A DNA stretch of 64,000 nucleotides, taken from contig NZ_CP095053.1 of NCBI RefSeq assembly GCF_022921095.1, forward strand, positions 310,001 through 374,000, read 5' to 3'. Below the pieces are notes generated by a model, which was not told where the DNA came from, did not search any database, and worked only from the letters and a program-made list of their open reading frames with translations. Positions within the stretch are counted from its first letter, which is position 1, and each line of letters begins with the position of its first letter. Source of the stretch: Hymenobacter aerilatus (GTDB taxonomy: Bacteria; Bacteroidota; Bacteroidia; Cytophagales; Hymenobacteraceae). This document shows positions 15,710 to 26,094 of this stretch, one piece after another. Both the position numbers and the translations under genes were made by a program.

Positions 15710-18703
15710 TTACCGCAGGTAGGGCGCCAGCAACTGATAAGCACGTTCGGCTCGGTGGGTGTCGCCTATTCGTTGGGCGGCTAGGTAGAGCTGTTGCGCC
15801 GTGCCCATGTGTTGACCTACCTCCCGTTCCATCAGGGGGTTGGGGTGACTGGTGTAGTAGGTTAGCGCCCGTTGAGTACGGTCCAGGAGCACATCCATTA
15901 ACTGCTGAGCGCGCTTGACCTCGCCGCCGGCTACCAATGCGGGTACCAGCGCCGGCGAGTAATAATCGTATGGAATGGCTGCATCGGGTAGCACCGCTAG
16001 GCACTTATCAGCAACCTGCCGGGCGGTGGCAGTGTCGCCGGCGGCAAGGTAGGCGTTGGCCAGGCGTACGAATTTATCGCGGTAGCTGGCTGGAAACATC
16101 AGGTTGGTTTCGTCGTGGTAGACGTTGGGGTTGTTGAGGCCGCGGTAGGCGAAGCGCTGCATCAGATTTTGGTATAGTAGTTCTTTCGCCACATAGCCAT
16201 CGTCGTTGCCACGCGGGTCGTAATCGGGGTTGCGCAACGGGAGCACGCGCCAGGCCAGCCCTTCTAACTGGAAATACGGCTCCAGCCCCAAGTGGTCCTG
16301 CGACAGCGCCACGCTGGTAGCGAAGTAGACGGGCCGCTTCCAGTTATTGGTGGCGAGTATATCCAGAATAGCCAAGCTCTTTTTCTCCAATGCCCGTTTG
16401 CTTACGTTGAACTCCATTTTGCTGACCAACTGGCTGCGTCGCTCTTTCGGGATGCTACCGCTTTGCAGTACGGCCGCGGTATCGACGGGCAGGTAGAAAT
16501 TGGGCGATGGGAAAGAAAGTAGGGTAGGGCCACCTTCGCCGTAACTGACTTTGAGCAAGTCGCTATCTTCCTGCACCAAGCGCAGAAAGTCTTTTAGGTT
16601 TACTTCTGATACGCTCGGGTTTTCGACGTACGGCAGGTAGTCGTTGGTGCCCTGCGTGTAGCGCGAGCTGCTCAGAGAAAGTGCTACCGGCGCCGATTGA
16701 TAACTACGCTGCCTCATCTGATCGATGTGCCAATCGGTATTCATATAGGGTAGCACCGCTATGCGCACGTCGGTGCGAAAACCCTCGACCTCCTGGGCAT
16801 ACCACAGCGGGAAGGTGTCGTTGTCGCCGTTGGTGAACAAGATGGCGTTCGGGGCGCAGGAATTGAGTAGATTCTTGGCCGAATCCACGGAGTTGTAGCG
16901 GTCCGAGCGGTCGTGGTCGTCCCAGCCCTGGGCCAGCAAGATGCCCGGTGCCAGCAGCCCGAGCAGCGTCACGGCGCCAGCGCGGGCTGCGTCGGCTTTG
17001 ACGAGCTTGCCCAGCAAGTCAGCCAGCGCGAGCACGCCCAGCCCGATCCAGATAGCAAAGGCATAGGTAGCGCCCGTGAAAGTGTAGTCGCGCTCCCGGG
17101 GCTCGATGGGGGGCTGGTTCAGGTACACGACGATGGCTAGGCCCGTGAAGACGAACAGCAGGCCCACGATCAAGGCGTTCTTGCCGTCGCTGCGGGCCTG
17201 GTAGAACAAGCCCAGCAAGCCCAGCAGCAGCGGGATGGCGAAGAACTGGTTGCGGGCCTTGCTCTCGGCCACGCGCTCGGGCAGGCCCTGGCTGGTCTCG
17301 GTGGGCCACACAGTGCCGGCCTGCTGCACGTCTGATTCGCGGCCAGCATAGTTCCACAGGAAGTAGCGCCAGAACATGTGCCCCATCTGGTAGCGGAACA
17401 GAAACGACAGGTTCTGCCCCATGGTCGGCTTTACCTCCTCCCGAATGTCTACCCATTTCTGATAGTACGATACCCGCTGAGCAGCACCAGCATCCGTATA
17501 TATGCGGGGTAGGATCATTTTATCCTGATCCTGGTACACGAGTTCCTGCTTCTGCTCGGCCACCACATACTTATCGCCCTGGCGCACGTAGCGCGGGCCG
17601 GCATCTACCTGATCAATTGGCTGCGCAAACACGTGGGGTCCATACAGCAACGGCCGCGACCCGTACTGCTCGCGCTTGAGGTAGCTCACGAAGGAGAGTA
17701 CATCCTCGGGATTGTTCTCGTTGATGGTAGGATGGTAGGAACTGCGAATTGGCACGATCAGGTAGGACGAGTAGCCGATCAAAATGAACACGAAGCACAG
17801 CATGAACGTGTTCAGCAGCTGACTGCGCCGCTGAAAGCTCTGCCGAAAGCCCACCCAAATCAGTCCTATCAACAACGCCATAAACAAGACCAATCCGGCA
17901 TTAAACGGCAACCCAACCGAGTTGACAAAGAACACCTCAAAGCTGCCGGCCAGCGTAGGCAAACCAGGGATAATGCCGACTAGAATAGCGCCTACGATAC
18001 CTAACCCTACCCCTAGTGTAAGCACACCGCCCCACAGGGTAGGCCGCGGCTGGCGACGGAAGTAGTAGAGAAAGCCCAGGGCCGGGATGGCCAGCAGGTT
18101 CAACAGGTGCACGCCGATGCTCAGGCCGATGACATACGCCAGCAGCACCAGCCACTTGTCACTGTCGGCCTCATCGGCGCGGTTTTCCCACTTCAGCATC
18201 AGCCATACCACCGCCGCCGTGCCCAAGGCCGACATGGCATACACCTCAGCCTCCTCGGCGTTGAACCAGAACGAGTCGGAGAAGGCAAACGAGAGCGCGC
18301 CCACTGCGCCCGCGCCCACAATCAGCAGGCTCTGCCCGAAGGTCGGCGTCAGGCCCCGGTCGTCATGCAGGCCGGGGCGGCGCAGCACCAGCTTTTTGGC
18401 GAGCAGCGTGATGGACCAAAACAGAAACAAGACGGTGAAGGCGCTGCTCACGGCCGACAGGCCGTTGACGAGCACGGCCACTTTCGTTACGTCGCCGAAG
18501 CTGAGCAGCGACACGAGGCGCCCCAGCAGCAGGAAGGTGGGGGCGCCGGGCGGGTGGGGCACGAGCAGCTTGTAGGAGCAGGCGATGAACTCGCCGCAGT
18601 CCCAGAACGAGGCCGTGGGCTCCAACGTGAGCAGGTACACCAGCAGGCTCAGGGCAAACACGCCCCAGCCCACACCATTATTCAATCGAGAATACGAACG
18701 CAT
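15710..18703 (-). CDS. DUF2723 domain-containing large membrane protein
   Basis: 997 residues from the ATG at 18703. The N-terminal DUF2723 core (about residues 1-180) has the diagnostic SFWDCGEFIACSYKL and PHPPGAPTFLLLGR motifs and resembles GT39/PMT-type glycosyltransferases that use lipid-linked sugars. Roughly a dozen membrane helices are followed by a soluble part with conserved FTNGDNDTFPLWY, then a helical C-terminus that resembles tetratricopeptide repeats. Bacteroidota genomes usually carry one or two of these. Protein O-glycosylation is an attractive but unproven role. The family is secure. Confidence 0.88.
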   Translation of the reverse strand: MRSYSRLNNGVGWGVFALSLLVYLLTLEPTASFWDCGEFIACSYKLLVPHPPGAPTFLLLGRLVSLLSFGDVTKVAVLVNGLSAVSSAFTVLFLFWSITLLAKKLVLRRPGLHDDRGLTPTFGQSLLIVGAGAVGALSFAFSDSFWFNAEEAEVYAMSALGTAAVVWLMLKWENRADEADSDKWLVLLAYVIGLSIGVHLLNLLAIPALGFLYYFRRQPRPTLWGGVLTLGVGLGIVGAILVGIIPGLPTLAGSFEVFFVNSVGLPFNAGLVLFMALLIGLIWVGFRQSFQRRSQLLNTFMLCFVFILIGYSSYLIVPIRSSYHPTINENNPEDVLSFVSYLKREQYGSRPLLYGPHVFAQPIDQVDAGPRYVRQGDKYVVAEQKQELVYQDQDKMILPRIYTDAGAAQRVSYYQKWVDIREEVKPTMGQNLSFLFRYQMGHMFWRYFLWNYAGRESDVQQAGTVWPTETSQGLPERVAESKARNQFFAIPLLLGLLGLFYQARSDGKNALIVGLLFVFTGLAIVVYLNQPPIEPRERDYTFTGATYAFAIWIGLGVLALADLLGKLVKADAARAGAVTLLGLLAPGILLAQGWDDHDRSDRYNSVDSAKNLLNSCAPNAILFTNGDNDTFPLWYAQEVEGFRTDVRIAVLPYMNTDWHIDQMRQRSYQSAPVALSLSSSRYTQGTNDYLPYVENPSVSEVNLKDFLRLVQEDSDLLKVSYGEGGPTLLSFPSPNFYLPVDTAAVLQSGSIPKERRSQLVSKMEFNVSKRALEKKSLAILDILATNNWKRPVYFATSVALSQDHLGLEPYFQLEGLAWRVLPLRNPDYDPRGNDDGYVAKELLYQNLMQRFAYRGLNNPNVYHDETNLMFPASYRDKFVRLANAYLAAGDTATARQVADKCLAVLPDAAIPYDYYSPALVPALVAGGEVKRAQQLMDVLLDRTQRALTYYTSHPNPLMEREVGQHMGTAQQLYLAAQRIGDTHRAERAYQLLAPYLR

Positions 18704-18743
18704 ATAGACAGTGGTCGGATGGATATTTCAGTGAAAAGCCACT

Positions 18744-18843
18744 TGTCATCCTGAGCTTGCGAAGGACCTTCTCACGCTAGAACAAGTCGTTGTTACGAGC
18801 ATCGTGCTGACGTGAGAAGGTCCTTCGCAAGCTCAGGATGACA
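18744..18843. repeat. dispersed hairpin element, family A copy 3 (reverse orientation)
   Basis: Near-perfect arms (TGTCATCCTGAGC, GAAGGACCTTCTCACG). The loop contains AAGTCGTTGTTACGAG, the reverse complement of the AACAACGACT loop in other copies, so this copy sits in the opposite orientation. It lies between two divergently read genes. Confidence 0.88.
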
Positions 18844-18989
18844 GATGATTTTATCGGTAATTGCACTGGTGCAAAGGACCCTCAAGCGCACGTAAACGAC
18901 TGTTATTTTGTGTTAAAGAATGTTAACGGCTTGATTCCCTACCCCCACCGGCCGTACTTGCAGGTACTCGCCCTTCAGCCGTGCCGCCC

Positions 18990-20372
18990 ATGAAAAGTCG
19001 CCTGCGTGTTATCTTCTGGCTGATTAGCCTGTGTATGCTGGGTATCAATGGGTTTCAAGCCTATTGGCTCTACACTACGTACCAACTAAACACAGCGCAA
19101 TTTGCCCGCACGGCCCACGAAGCGCTGCTGGCGGTGGTGCAGCGCCAACAGCTGGCAGCCGCGCAAATACTGCTGCAACCGGCCGCTACGGGCAGCCGCT
19201 ACGGCCACGTAGCCCTACCCATCCGGCAACTGGATGCAGCCGACCGAAGCCAGCTGCAACAGCTCTGGCAAGCGGGCAGCCAACGGCCAGTTGGTGCCTT
19301 GGCAGCCCGCCGGCACGACGATAGCGTGGCCCAGGCGTTTCTGCAACTGCTCCTGCGCCACGCCGGCACGCCTACACTCAACCTCAGCCAGCTAGCCGAG
19401 GCCTATCAAACCGAGCTGCGCCAGCGCCAGGCCGAAACCGCGTTTCTGTTTGATACCCTAGCTACGGCCACCAACCAGCGCGCCCAACAGGTGGCCGCGC
19501 CGATGGGCTACCCCGTGCAGACGCCCGCCGTGGCCTTACCCCACCTGCCGGGCGTGGCCGTGCGGGCTTCCTTCCAGCCGCCGGTGCCCTACCTGCTGCG
19601 GCAGATGGGGGGCTTGCTGGCGGGTTCGGTTGGCTTGTTGGTGTTGACAACAGCGTGTTTCGGGTTGATGCTGAGCACGATTCTGCGCCAGAAGAAGCTG
19701 TCGGAGATTCGGGAAGATTTCATCAACAACATGACCCACGAGCTGAAAACGCCCATTGCCACCGTATCGGCGGCGGTGGAGGCTTTGCAGCACTTTGGGG
19801 CGTTGCAAAACCCGCAGCGGGCCAAAGCCTACCTCGCCATTTCGCAGCAGGAGCTGACACGGCTGTCGGGGCTGGTGGAGCACGTGCTGCACATGGCCGT
19901 GGCCGAGCGCGAGCCACTCCGACTGACGCCCGAAACCGTGCAACCTGCTGAGTTGGTAGCTGAGCTGGTGCAGCAGCACCAACTCACCAGCGCCAAGCCT
20001 GTGCATTTTGATGTAGACGTAGCCGCTACCGCGGTGCACTGCGACCGACTGCACCTGCGCAACGTCATTAGCAACCTCATTGACAACGCCATTAAATACT
20101 CCCGCGAGCAGGTTACCATCCGCATTCAGGGCCAGCCCGAGCCTAGCGGCTGGCGCCTCACCGTGGCCGACGACGGTATTGGCATTCCGGCCAGCTACCA
20201 GCCCGCCGTATTCGACCGTTTCTTTCGGGTGCCTACCGGCAACCTGCACCCTGTCAAGGGGTTCGGATTGGGCCTGTACTATGTGCGCCAAGTGGTGGAG
20301 CGACACGGCGGCCACTTGCACCTGCAAAGCGAGCAGGGTAGGGGTAGCACGTTTTCATTATGGCTACCGTAG
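18990..20372 (+). CDS. sensor histidine kinase
   Basis: About 460 residues from the ATG at 18990 (a GTG three codons earlier is the alternative). It has two membrane helices (about 7-25 and 208-231) bracketing an extracytoplasmic sensor region rich in Gln/Ala with no known fold. A HisKA dimerisation domain follows with phospho-acceptor His250 in NMTHELKTPIA. The HATPase domain shows N box NLIDNAIKYS, G1 VADDGIGIP and G2 GFGLGLYYV. A response regulator follows 115 bp downstream. The stimulus is unknown. Identification is secure. Confidence 0.92.
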   Translation: MKSRLRVIFWLISLCMLGINGFQAYWLYTTYQLNTAQFARTAHEALLAVVQRQQLAAAQILLQPAATGSRYGHVALPIRQLDAADRSQLQQLWQAGSQRPVGALAARRHDDSVAQAFLQLLLRHAGTPTLNLSQLAEAYQTELRQRQAETAFLFDTLATATNQRAQQVAAPMGYPVQTPAVALPHLPGVAVRASFQPPVPYLLRQMGGLLAGSVGLLVLTTACFGLMLSTILRQKKLSEIREDFINNMTHELKTPIATVSAAVEALQHFGALQNPQRAKAYLAISQQELTRLSGLVEHVLHMAVAEREPLRLTPETVQPAELVAELVQQHQLTSAKPVHFDVDVAATAVHCDRLHLRNVISNLIDNAIKYSREQVTIRIQGQPEPSGWRLTVADDGIGIPASYQPAVFDRFFRVPTGNLHPVKGFGLGLYYVRQVVERHGGHLHLQSEQGRGSTFSLWLP

Positions 20373-20487
20373 GAGCACGTTGTATGCGCACGCCATTGCT
20401 GATGTCTTCACTGACTGGCCCTCCACCCTATATCCACTCAAAAGCCCACCGCAACAGGCAGTTGCAAGCTGCCCCTATACCTGATCC

Positions 20488-21168
20488 ATGCCTACCGTAC
20501 TGCTCATCGAAGACGAAGCCTCGCTGGCTTTGATTATCAAAGACAGCCTAGAGGTACGTGGGTTTGCGGTAGAGCACGCTGCTGATGGAGAAGAAGGGCT
20601 ACGCCTGTTTCGCCAAACCACACCTGATATCGTGGTGGCCGATGTAATGCTGCCGCGCCTAGATGGTTTCTCACTAGCCGAACAGTTGCGGCGCGAAAAC
20701 ACCACGGTGCCCATCATCTTTCTCACGGCACGCTCCCAACCCGCCGACGTCGTGCGCGGCTTTGAGTTGGGCGGCAACGACTACCTCAAGAAGCCTTTCA
20801 GTATAGACGAGCTGGTAGTGCGCATCCGGGCGCTGCTGCAACGCTCCGTGCCTGCCACCAGCACGGCGCCCCAGGAGCTTTTGCAAATAGGACGCTACGT
20901 ATTCGCGCCTACCCAACAAAAACTGCGGCTGGCCGACACCGAAATCGAGCTGACGCACCGCGAATCGGAACTGCTCCGGCGCCTCTACGACCACCGCAAC
21001 CACGTGCTGGAGCGCTCCACGGTGCTACTCGACCTCTGGGGGCAGGACCATTTTTTCAATGGCCGTAGCCTCGATGTATTCATCACCCGCCTGCGCCGCT
21101 ACCTCCGCGCCGACCCGCAGGTACAAATCCTAAACGTGCGCGGTATTGGCTATAAGCTGGTGATGTAG
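20488..21168 (+). CDS. OmpR/PhoB-type response regulator
   Basis: 226 residues: a receiver domain (phospho-acceptor Asp52, switch Thr80, conserved Lys101/102 in YLKKPFS) followed by a winged-helix DNA-binding domain (about 128-226, ending DVFITRLRRYLRADP...GIGYKLVM). It is cognate to the kinase immediately upstream. It probably activates transcription on phosphorylation; no target site can be inferred here. It ends 20 bp from the convergent tamB gene. Identification is secure. Confidence 0.94.
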   Translation: MPTVLLIEDEASLALIIKDSLEVRGFAVEHAADGEEGLRLFRQTTPDIVVADVMLPRLDGFSLAEQLRRENTTVPIIFLTARSQPADVVRGFELGGNDYLKKPFSIDELVVRIRALLQRSVPATSTAPQELLQIGRYVFAPTQQKLRLADTEIELTHRESELLRRLYDHRNHVLERSTVLLDLWGQDHFFNGRSLDVFITRLRRYLRADPQVQILNVRGIGYKLVM

Positions 21169-21187
21169 GGTTTTCTGCAACGCGTCC

Positions 21188-24100
21188 CTACTTGATGTTC
21201 GTGCGCGGGTCGTCGTCGATGTTCAACTCTTTGCGAGTGGCATCGCGGCGGCGGACGCGTTTACGGGCAAATAGCTCCCTAAAAGTGTTGAACTGCTCAG
21301 TGTGCAGCAAGCTTATGCCGGCACGCTGCTGGTTTTGCAAGTTGGCAATAGACGAGTAGTCGCGCGGGGTTGTCTCATAGCGCAGGCGTGCCCGGAATTT
21401 ACCATCGGGACGCAGGTAGTATTCCAGGCTTAGGTCGCCAAGCAGAGAGCCTTGCACCTGTGCCGTATTGGTAGGATTAGAAATGGTGCTATTATTATAA
21501 TTAGTAGTGAAACCACCCTCGCGGGTGATTCGCAGTCGGCCGTTCAGGAAAGAATAGCTCAGACGCACTTGCAAGGCCTGCAACTGCTCGGCGCTCAAAC
21601 CATTCAGATTGAAGCTGATTTCTAGATTGGGGTCGATTTGCGATGTGAGCACACTGAGCTGGGTACTCAGCACCTGCCCCACGCTATTGCCAAACGCGTT
21701 ATCCGAACCTCGAAACGACACCGACGACAACGTGCCTGGCGATGTAAGCTGCCGGAATACAATCAAGCTGAATACCTGCCGGTTCAGCTCCTGCTCATCG
21801 TTGCGCAACGCCGATAGGAACGGCGCCAAATCCCCTTCCAGCGACGAGGGAATATCGTTGAACTCCAGATTCAGGTTGATCTGGGGTAGGAGTAGGGGGC
21901 CGCTCAGGTTCATCACCGCCGTTACGGGCACCACCGACGAGTTGCCGGCCAGCAGCGGCGCTACCGAGGTGCGCTGCGTGTAGGCGGCCGTCAGGTTCAT
22001 CTGACCTTGCAGCGGGTCGCCGTTCCAGGCAATGGTACCGCCCGGCCGCACGATAAATTCTTTATTGACAAGGCCTTGTAGGGTAAAGTTGTAAGCGCCG
22101 CGCACAATTTCAATCTGCCCGTACATGTTGAAGTCGCCGCGGGTGTCGATGTTCAAGCGGAGCTGCCCGCTGGCCGTGCCGCGGATGATGTCGCCGGTGC
22201 TTTCGTCCAGCAGAATCTCCACGTAGGCATCAGGCGTCACGTCCAGGTTCATGTTCAGGCGCAGCCCCGAAAGATCTACCTTGGCCGTGTCGGTGGTAGC
22301 TACCTGCACGGTCGTCGTGTCCCGAATGTTGTGGTTGACAAACCGGATATAATTGGCCTGTTGGGCCTTAGCCGCGTTATCAAAGGGTAGGAATACCCGC
22401 GTGCCCGCTTCGCTTCGAGCCGATACGTTCACCAGCAAATCGTCGGTAGGGCCCGATACGCGGGCCGTACCCGTGGCGTAGGCCGTCCCGAAGTACAGGT
22501 CATTGTCGCGGCGCGTGGTGTTCAGGGCTTGCAGCTTGCGGAAGTTGGCCCGCAAATCCAGCCGCATATTCTGGAAGCCGTCGTGGTAAATGTTGCCATC
22601 CACGGTGCCAGAGTTGCCAAGCGGGTCCGACAGCCGGATGTTGTTCAGAGCAATTCGGTCGTCGGTGAAGGTGATGCGGTCGGAGAACGTATAGGTGGTG
22701 CCCAGGTAGATAAAGGTGAGCTTGCCGTCGGCCACGTCCAGTGTGCCTACCAGGTGAGGTGCGGCCAGCCTACCCGTCAGTTGCAGCCTACCCACGGCCG
22801 TGCCACCCAAGTCCTTAAACAGTGTACTGAGAATAGGCTCGGCCAGCTTCACGGGGGCCTCGTCGAGCACACCAATCAGATTGAGCTGGTTGGGTACGTC
22901 CTGGGGCGTCAAGGTGCCGGTCACGTTCACCACGCGGTGGTTGTCGCGCTCCACATCCAGGTTCACGGCCATGCGGGCGTTGGGTGCGTCCCAGGTGCCC
23001 TTGCCTTTTACGCTGCCCAGCAGCACGTTGTCGAGGCGCAGTGAATCTACCTTCAGTTCAGTGTCGAGCGCTAGTTGGTTGAACACGCCACTTACAGTGC
23101 CTTGCATGTTCACGCGGCCTTTCAGGCGGTTATCGGTGAAGTCGCCCAGCGTTTGCAGCTCAAAGTTCTGCACGTTGATGGCCAGCTCCTTCGCTGGGTC
23201 GCGCGAGATGGCGCCCTGCGCGCTGATACTCTGCGCGCCGTTGGAAAAAACAAAGTTCTTGATGTCGACTTCCTTCCCGCCGTTGGAAATCATCACCGAG
23301 TTATCGGCCGCTATGGTCCACTGCTTACCCAGCAAGTTCACGCCCGACTGCCGAAAAATAACCTGCACGGCATCGGGTAGGAAACCCAGCGACCCATTAA
23401 TCTGGGCGCGGTTGGTGGTATTGGTTTGCGCCAGGGCCGTTGAGAAGTTGATTTTCTCCTGATCCCACACACCTTCCACGTAGAAGTTCTCGGTGGCACC
23501 CAGCCCCGGCAAGTGCTGCTGCGCCGACGTGATGCTGGCCTGGGCCAGCACCTCGGGCTGGTTGGGCAGCTTGGAGGTAGTCACGCTGAAATCGGTGTCC
23601 TGCACCCGCACCGAGTCGTAACGAATCTCGTCAAAATGCCCGCCCAGCGTGAAAATAGACGTGTTGCCGTTGCGGAACGACCCATCCACCCGCGAGTAAT
23701 CCGACACGGTGAGCTGGGGCATAAACAACTGCAGCACCGGGTTGGCCTGTTTGATATACAAGTCCAGATCAATCTGATACTCGGGGGTAGGGCGTAGGCG
23801 CTTGCGGCGGTAGTAGTCGGCAATGGCCGCGTCGTTGCTCTCAAAGTTGAGGCGGTATTCCTGTACCAAACGCTCCACATCGTCAATCACGCGGGTGTAG
23901 TCGAAGTTGCCCTTGGCGCGCAGGTCCAGCACTTCCGAGCGCAGGGTAGTGAGGCGCTGCCCGTCCTGGCGCGTGCTCACCACATCAAAGGTATCGATGG
24001 GTACGGTGTTGCCCTGGTAGCCGAGGCGGGAGTTGCGCAGCAGTACCCTACCCTCCAGCTCGTCGAGGCGTAGGCCCTGAAACTGCACGTCGGCCGTGGT

Positions 24101-25747
24101 GGCCAGCGTCACGTTCTGACTGGTGAGGCCCAGGGCGCGCAGGTTGGCGCGGTCCACATCAGCGCGCAGGTCGAAGGCCTCAGCACCGGTGCGCAGGTTC
24201 ACGGTGCCGTTGGCGGCCAGCTTCACGTTGGGGTCATTTACCGACACCTTGCCCTGAAATGCCTGCTGGCGGAAGTTGCCGTTGATGGCGATGTTGCGGT
24301 AGCGGTAGCCATTCAGCCAGATGCGCTGCACGGTGGCATTGGCCTGCACCCGCGCCGCCTCCTTGATGAAGCCCACGCCCTGCACGCGCCCGTTCAGAGT
24401 CACGTCCCGAATCACACTTTGGTCGCCCAGCAGGCGGCCCAGTTGGAAATCGGTGGTCTTGACCTGGCCCTCGTAGCTGGAATAGCGCGGGTCGGTTTTA
24501 AACTTCAGGTTGACGTCCGATACAACCTTTCCTAGTTGGGTGTCAAACGAGCCGTTGGCTACAAAGTCGTTGTAGTAGCCCAAAAACTGTCCATTCAGTT
24601 TCACCGCGCCCAGGCGGTCTACGTAGCCGCGCCCGCTGGCCGGGATGTAGCGCCGCAGGTCGCGCCCATCTACCACTGAGTTGCGCAAGCGAGCCTCAAC
24701 AAAGCTTTCCGTGAAATTGGGTAGGCCATCCACGTTGATGTCGCCCACCACGTGGGTGTTGCGGCCGTAGCGCACGTCGAGGTTTTTGGTACTGAAGCGC
24801 CGCACGTAGCCCTTGGCCTGGCCGGAGATGAGCACGGTTTCGTTCAGATCCTCAATCTGCGGGGCAAACTTGGCAATGTCGTCGGAGTACAGGCGCGAGG
24901 GTTGCAGCCGCGCCGTCACCTGCACCGAGTCGTTGAAATCGGCAAAATTTAAGAAGTGGTTGTAGTCGAAGCGGACGTAGTTGCTGATACGGCTGTTCTG
25001 CACGCGCAGCATCAGGTCCGCAAACTCCCAGAACTTAGGCGCATAGATCATAGCCGCCGACAACTCCCGCACGCGGGTATCGGAGTTGCTTTCGGTGGTG
25101 CGCAGCCCCTGAATACGCGCCGCCACCGTGTCGCCTACCAGCCGGATGTTGCTGAAATCGGCGTAGATGCTGTCCACGCGCATGTGGGCATAGTCCACGG
25201 CCTGCCCGTAGGTAGGGGCGCGGGGCACGTCGCGCCGGTCCAGGATAAAGCGGCCGTTGCGCAGACCGATACTTTCTATTTGGAAATCAAACGGCTTGCT
25301 GACTTTGGTGGTGTCGCTCGGCCCGACCAGCCGTCGCACTGCGCTCAGAAATTGCGACAGGTTGGTGGAGTCGGGCTGGTTGGCGTAAGTAATCAGCGCG
25401 AAGCGCGGCTCCTCCAGCGTGAGCTTGCCTACGTGCAAGTGGCTTGGGTCGAACACCGAAAATAGGCTGATGTCGGCATCGGCTCGGCCAATATTAAAGA
25501 GCTCATTGCCACGCCTATCCAACACCTGCACGCCCTCGAGCAGCACCCTGGAAAACGGCCGGATGTCTACCCGGTCGATGCGCACGGGCTGGCCCAGCTT
25601 TTCCGTGAGCACCGTGGCGGCGCGTTGCACCAGCCGCGTTTGCACGGTCGGGATGCGCAGCGCAATCAGCAAGCCCACCACCAACAGCAGCACCAACCCA
25701 ACCAGGCCCAGTAGTGCTTTGAGAGTGATGAAGAGGAAACGAGGCAC
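21188..25747 (-). CDS. TamB-family translocation/assembly module protein (DUF490)
   Basis: 1519 residues. The start appears to be a GTG at 25747, because the signal-anchor follows directly (MPRFLFITLKALLGLVGLVLLLVVGLL, split here only for display) and no ATG lies near it. The long middle is beta-rich and repetitive, as expected for the TamB groove. The C-terminal about 350 residues carry the DUF490 signature region (GGTIAWNGDPLQGQMNLTA, then FRQLTSPG and a GLSAEQLQALQVRLSYSF end). TamB-like proteins span the periplasm and take part in outer-membrane protein or phospholipid delivery. It is probably monocistronic. The family is secure. Confidence 0.92.
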   Translation of the reverse strand: MPRFLFITLKALLGLVGLVLLLVVGLLIALRIPTVQTRLVQRAATVLTEKLGQPVRIDRVDIRPFSRVLLEGVQVLDRRGNELFNIGRADADISLFSVFDPSHLHVGKLTLEEPRFALITYANQPDSTNLSQFLSAVRRLVGPSDTTKVSKPFDFQIESIGLRNGRFILDRRDVPRAPTYGQAVDYAHMRVDSIYADFSNIRLVGDTVAARIQGLRTTESNSDTRVRELSAAMIYAPKFWEFADLMLRVQNSRISNYVRFDYNHFLNFADFNDSVQVTARLQPSRLYSDDIAKFAPQIEDLNETVLISGQAKGYVRRFSTKNLDVRYGRNTHVVGDINVDGLPNFTESFVEARLRNSVVDGRDLRRYIPASGRGYVDRLGAVKLNGQFLGYYNDFVANGSFDTQLGKVVSDVNLKFKTDPRYSSYEGQVKTTDFQLGRLLGDQSVIRDVTLNGRVQGVGFIKEAARVQANATVQRIWLNGYRYRNIAINGNFRQQAFQGKVSVNDPNVKLAANGTVNLRTGAEAFDLRADVDRANLRALGLTSQNVTLATTADVQFQGLRLDELEGRVLLRNSRLGYQGNTVPIDTFDVVSTRQDGQRLTTLRSEVLDLRAKGNFDYTRVIDDVERLVQEYRLNFESNDAAIADYYRRKRLRPTPEYQIDLDLYIKQANPVLQLFMPQLTVSDYSRVDGSFRNGNTSIFTLGGHFDEIRYDSVRVQDTDFSVTTSKLPNQPEVLAQASITSAQQHLPGLGATENFYVEGVWDQEKINFSTALAQTNTTNRAQINGSLGFLPDAVQVIFRQSGVNLLGKQWTIAADNSVMISNGGKEVDIKNFVFSNGAQSISAQGAISRDPAKELAINVQNFELQTLGDFTDNRLKGRVNMQGTVSGVFNQLALDTELKVDSLRLDNVLLGSVKGKGTWDAPNARMAVNLDVERDNHRVVNVTGTLTPQDVPNQLNLIGVLDEAPVKLAEPILSTLFKDLGGTAVGRLQLTGRLAAPHLVGTLDVADGKLTFIYLGTTYTFSDRITFTDDRIALNNIRLSDPLGNSGTVDGNIYHDGFQNMRLDLRANFRKLQALNTTRRDNDLYFGTAYATGTARVSGPTDDLLVNVSARSEAGTRVFLPFDNAAKAQQANYIRFVNHNIRDTTTVQVATTDTAKVDLSGLRLNMNLDVTPDAYVEILLDESTGDIIRGTASGQLRLNIDTRGDFNMYGQIEIVRGAYNFTLQGLVNKEFIVRPGGTIAWNGDPLQGQMNLTAAYTQRTSVAPLLAGNSSVVPVTAVMNLSGPLLLPQINLNLEFNDIPSSLEGDLAPFLSALRNDEQELNRQVFSLIVFRQLTSPGTLSSVSFRGSDNAFGNSVGQVLSTQLSVLTSQIDPNLEISFNLNGLSAEQLQALQVRLSYSFLNGRLRITREGGFTTNYNNSTISNPTNTAQVQGSLLGDLSLEYYLRPDGKFRARLRYETTPRDYSSIANLQNQQRAGISLLHTEQFNTFRELFARKRVRRRDATRKELNIDDDPRTNIK

Positions 25748-25826
25748 AGGATACAGTGAGAAACGCGAATTGAAGAAACGAAGATGCGGATTTTAACGCG
25801 GGGTAGAATGAAATAACTAACAGAAC

Positions 25827-25915
25827 GTCATGCTGAGCTTGCCGAAGCATCTCTACCGCTTCGTTGTTATTAGAATTTAGTCACGGTAGAGATGCTTCGG
25901 CAAGCTCAGCATGAC
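25827..25915. repeat. dispersed hairpin element, family B copy 1
   Basis: Arms GTCATGCTGAGCTTGCCGAAGCATCTCTACCG and complement, almost perfect. The loop has TCGTTGTTAT, the reverse complement of the ATAACAACGA seen in family A loops. This ties the two families together and again indicates opposite orientation. It lies in the 347-bp divergent gap between tamB and tsaD; nothing else is clear in that gap. Confidence 0.88.
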
Positions 25916-26094
25916 AGTCGCCAGGAGTAAACGCTCCGCATAGCCGGGCACCCAAGCCCTACACGAATTGTTCAGGTAAAAGTTTGACGATTGTCCTGCT
26001 TTAGGGTTTAACGTTTTCCGCGACCTTTGCAGTCTGTACCGTTGGTTGTCTTGCCAATCAAGTACGCCACCGGTGCCGCTTTTAGTTTCTGATT

